A stretch of DNA of 64,000 nucleotides from Caballeronia zhejiangensis (lineage in GTDB: Bacteria; Pseudomonadota; Gammaproteobacteria; Burkholderiales; Burkholderiaceae), in contig NZ_JFHD01000018.1 in assembly GCF_000698575.1 (NCBI RefSeq), positions 1-64,000 on the forward strand. The letters run 5' to 3'. This document shows, in pieces, positions 61,918-64,000 of the stretch (its first letter is position 1; the number at the start of each line of letters is the position of its first letter). Made by a program: the position numbers and the translations under genes. The notes under the pieces are model-generated. The model was not told the origin of the DNA, did no database searches, and worked only from the letters and a program-made list of their open reading frames with translations.

Positions 61918-62190
61918 TTAGCGGCCCGAGATCTGATCGTGTTGATCCGCACTCGGCGATCTTTCACCGGCATGGGTTGTAGCAGCGTGAATCTCTTTGT
62001 TGCGCGCAAGTACCGCCTCGGTCGGTGGATATTGAGTCTTGCTTGCCGGTGTGATGCCCTCGTGACGAGCTTGAATGAGTTCTTGACGGACTTGCTCACG
62101 CGACTTGGACTGCGCGATCGCCACTTCCGAAACCAGACCCAGCGTCGCACATACAGTCAGCATCGCGCCCACAACCTTCTTCGCATTCAT
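61918..62190 (-). CDS. DUF4148 secreted protein
   Basis: 90 aa. Signal peptide ending SEVAIAQ, then SKSREQVRQELIQARHEGI and QYPPTEAVLARNKEIHAA, the DUF4148 signature. Very like the protein at 63063 (same length and spacing), so a recent duplication. A diverged CopR-like pair (TCAT-N6-ATCA) lies 70-90 bases upstream on the minus strand. The promoter region is 62191-62300. Confidence 0.88.
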   Translation of the reverse strand: MNAKKVVGAMLTVCATLGLVSEVAIAQSKSREQVRQELIQARHEGITPASKTQYPPTEAVLARNKEIHAATTHAGERSPSADQHDQISGR

Positions 62191-62534
62191 TTCAGTTTCT
62201 CCAGGAGTTAATTGCCGAATGGCAATTCTGTGAGTGGATTATGGCAACTGGACGCTTTGCCAACATGATCTGAATATGAAAGTATCGTCATTTTGATCTC
62301 ATAGACCAGGCTCTGATAGAAGCCTTGCAGAGCGCGTTCGTCTCAAATGAATGAGGGCGATCAAGATTGATTCCTAGTGGACCATTCGCTCGATTACTGC
62401 GACCAACTTTCGCTGTGTGCCTTGCCCTTCGCGTTGTGCCCTTTCCCAAGACCTATCCTATAAAACCCGTTCTTCACAACGCCGTCCCTTTCATTCCATT
62501 TCAATCGTCAACACGCGGCGCGACGATTCTTGCG
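62191..62534. other. intergenic, no gene seen
   Basis: Upstream of the DUF4148 gene. Contains the weak TCAT-N6-ATCA pair (62263-62276, minus strand) and GTCATTTTGATCTCAT at 62288-62303 on the plus strand. No other feature. Confidence 0.3.
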
Positions 62535-62771
62535 TCACTCGGCTCGATCCCGCGGAAAGATACACGGGTGTGCCTTCACGTGCAGATTCGCGCTCGTACA
62601 AGGATGCCCCGCATAATCGACTTGGTTGTTGGATGGTAGCGCCGAGGACTTTTGTTTCGTGACGTCGTTGGATGACGGCAACATGTTTGCATCGAACGAA
62701 CCAAACTGAGCGCATCCCGCAAGGGTAATTGCGGTGATTGCAGTACATGCAACAAGCGTCTTTCTACGCAT
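62535..62771 (-). CDS. small lipoprotein with NLHVK-Cys motif
   Basis: 78 aa from the ATG at 62771. Lipobox TLAGC, then a Ser/Asn-rich stretch and the C-terminal HPCTSANLHVKAHPCIFP, the same two-Cys motif as the lipoprotein at 27862. It lies between two DUF4148 genes. A CopR-like core (TCATTTCCGCGTCAT, minus strand) is 100 bases upstream. No described family known to me. Confidence 0.72.
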   Translation of the reverse strand: MRRKTLVACTAITAITLAGCAQFGSFDANMLPSSNDVTKQKSSALPSNNQVDYAGHPCTSANLHVKAHPCIFPRDRAE

Positions 62772-62869
62772 AAGGTCCACCAATCTGAGTTAATCCTGAC
62801 TCCACCGCTCTGCTCTCAGAGATCGAGCAGATTTACAGTGTTATGGTGGCTTAGAAGCGAATTGCGGCG

Positions 62870-62884
62870 ATGACGCGGAAATGA
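62870..62884 (-). promoter_or_regulatory. putative CopR half-operator, lipoprotein gene
   Basis: Minus strand TCATTTCCGCGTCAT, two half-sites at 11-bp period without the TTAC third; points to the lipoprotein at 62771. Confidence 0.55.
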
Positions 62885-62892
62885 TATTTTCA

Positions 62893-62907
62893 TCATGTTG
62901 GCGTCAT
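62893..62907 (+). promoter_or_regulatory. putative CopR half-operator, DUF4148 gene (distal)
   Basis: Plus strand TCATGTTGGCGTCAT, same fixed positions; 156 bases before the DUF4148 gene at 63063. Confidence 0.45.
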
Positions 62908-62961
62908 CTACGTGCTTGCGAATACGGTGACGAACGGTCCCTCCTTCACTTATCTTCTCTC

Positions 62962-62987
62962 TAACAGATTTCTCATTTTCGCGTCAC
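62962..62987 (+). promoter_or_regulatory. putative CopR operator, DUF4148 gene (proximal)
   Basis: Plus strand TAAC-N6-CTCATTT-N4-GTCAC, one change in each of three half-sites. The GGGGCTAACACGC about 18 bases downstream resembles the -10 region of copR. Confidence 0.6.
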
Positions 62988-63062
62988 GCTGACGAAGGGG
63001 CTAACACGCATACTGTTCTCCAAGACGCGCCGATTGGGCGTCTGAATCAACGGAGAAAAGAG

Positions 63063-63335
63063 ATGAAAGCAATCAAATTCGCAGCGTTGCTTGTTACCGC
63101 GTCTGTCACGCTCGGCGCAATTTCAAACGTTGCTATGGCGCAAGGTAAGTCACGCGCACAAGTCCATCAGGAGCTTGTCCAGGCTCAGCACGAGGGCGTT
63201 GTGCCGACGAGCAAGACCCAGTATCCGCCTACTGAAGCGCAAGTCGCTCGCAATAAGCAAGTGCACGCCACGTCTCGACATGCTGGCGAAGTAACGCCAA
63301 ACGTGGATCATCACGACTCGGTTGCTGCTCGATAG
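63063..63335 (+). CDS. DUF4148 secreted protein
   Basis: 90 aa; AACGGAGAAAAGAG precedes the ATG. Signal peptide ending NVAMAQ, then GKSRAQVHQELVQAQHEGV and QYPPTEAQVARNKQVHA. Nearly the same as the protein at 61918 (opposite strand), so the two form an inverted pair around the lipoprotein gene. Two CopR-like sites upstream. Confidence 0.9.
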   Translation: MKAIKFAALLVTASVTLGAISNVAMAQGKSRAQVHQELVQAQHEGVVPTSKTQYPPTEAQVARNKQVHATSRHAGEVTPNVDHHDSVAAR

Positions 63336-63435
63336 CGCCGTCTGATCGCAAATAACGCGCGCGTGATTGAGCTCTGCGCGCGTTCGCTTTTTCTCGGTCG
63401 ACGGCGATAAACCACTTCAACGCGTTGATTGAAAA

Positions 63436-64000
63436 TCAGAGCGCAGGTGGGACGTCTCGAATACGTTGGATCGGAAAGCTAACCCAGAACCTTGTTTTGA
63501 CATGGGGTTGACTCTCGACTCCGCAGTTTCCCCCGTGACTGCCAGCAATAGATTTCACAATAGCGAGACCGAGACCAGAGCTGGATGATCGCGAATGGCG
63601 AGAGGGATCGACACGGTAGAACCTGTCAAAGATGCGATCCACGTGTACCGGTTCGATTCCTGGTCCGGTGTCCGTGACGCTAATGACAGACTGGTCGCCG
63701 CGTTCCTCGCAACTAACATCGATTGTGCTACCAGAAGGCGCATGAGCGATCGCATTGGAGACGAGATTGCTCAGCGCTCGTTGAAAAAGAAGCAGATCAG
63801 CATCTATACGCGCGTGTCCAGAAATGCGGATACTCAAATCTGTGTCCTCCGCCAACGACTCATAGAAGCCCGCTACCCTGCCTGCCTCCAATGCTCCATC
63901 GAGCCGTCTGATCTTCAGCATTGCATCAGCTTGTTCGGCACGCGCGATGAAAAGCATATCTTCGATCATTCGCGAGAGGCGTTGATACTCGTCGATGCTC
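63436..64000 (-). CDS. sensor histidine kinase, C-terminal part (runs off the window)
   Basis: The visible 188 residues read from the window edge: DEYQRLSRMIEDMLFIARAE (end of the phosphoacceptor domain), NLVSNAIAHAPSG (N-box), SVTDTGPGIEPVHVDRIFDR (G1), SSGLGLAIVKSIAGSHGG (G2). Family close to the CopS at 43990 (IrlS/CusS type) in order and spacing. H-box and sensor parts lie beyond 64000. Together with the neighbours it suggests another copper two-component system to the right. Confidence 0.9.
   Translation of the reverse strand, partial: SIDEYQRLSRMIEDMLFIARAEQADAMLKIRRLDGALEAGRVAGFYESLAEDTDLSIRISGHARIDADLLLFQRALSNLVSNAIAHAPSGSTIDVSCEERGDQSVISVTDTGPGIEPVHVDRIFDRFYRVDPSRHSRSSSSGLGLAIVKSIAGSHGGNCGVESQPHVKTRFWVSFPIQRIRDVPPAL

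Overview
The window looks like part of a copper and heavy-metal resistance island from a high-GC betaproteobacterium, most likely Burkholderiaceae (Paraburkholderia, Caballeronia or Cupriavidus type). The reasons are five DUF4148 genes, CopABCD/CopRS and HME-RND systems of Burkholderiaceae type, and paired IS21 and recombinase-in-trio elements. I see no tRNA, rRNA, replication, partition or conjugation gene, so plasmid, megaplasmid or chromosomal island cannot be told apart.

Layout. (1) 0.1-3.5 kb: lemA with two TPM-domain genes, then a small membrane protein and an ICMT-like methyltransferase. (2) 3.5-17.9 kb, all minus strand: czcI-like gene, cusC-cusB-cusA-cusF, dsbD, five small secreted, membrane or Cys-motif proteins, a short PII-like protein, cueR and a Cu+ P-type ATPase. 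(3) 18.9-20.1 kb: DUF4148 protein, cytochrome c and tandem terminators. (4) 20.4-26.3 kb: an IS21-family element whose istA is split by a complete recombinase-in-trio (RIT) element. (5) 26.4-32.4 kb: two orphan response regulators, lipoprotein, DUF4148, IS5-like relic, DUF305 protein, Cys-rich four-helix copper protein and a probable PD-(D/E)XK nuclease. (6) 32.9-45.4 kb: copA-copB, an IS3 relic, copC-copD, a second CusF, a second multicopper oxidase, a TolC-like lipoprotein, accessory proteins and copRS. (7) 45.9-51.9 kb: DUF411, DUF4148, then copZ, a beta-propeller, a permease, DUF305 and Nramp behind a CueR-type promoter. (8) 52-54.9 kb: a divergent cadR-like gene and a Zn/Cd/Pb P-type ATPase. 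(9) 55.6-60.5 kb: a second, different IS21 element whose istA is split by a second, decayed RIT element. (10) 60.5-64 kb: Tn3 tnpA relic, dsbD fragment, two more DUF4148 genes, a lipoprotein and a partial sensor kinase running off the end.

How it works together. Cytoplasmic Cu(I) would be sensed by CueR and removed by the ATPase, helped by CopZ. Periplasmic copper would be handled by CusCBA/CusF, CopA/CopB/CopC/CopD, a second oxidase, a Cys-rich storage protein and DsbD. CopRS would sense periplasmic copper. A recurrent 26-bp element (TTAC-N6-GTCATTT-N4-GTCAT) precedes copR, the divergent accessory operon, copA and, in shorter or diverged form, several DUF4148 and lipoprotein genes. I read it as the CopR operator.

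The most striking observation is that two unrelated-looking RIT elements each sit inside an istA gene, exactly on codons for predicted catalytic residues. Both share an unusual architecture: two direct copies and one inverted copy of the 6-bp target, terminal inverted repeats, and a long perfect hairpin at one end only.
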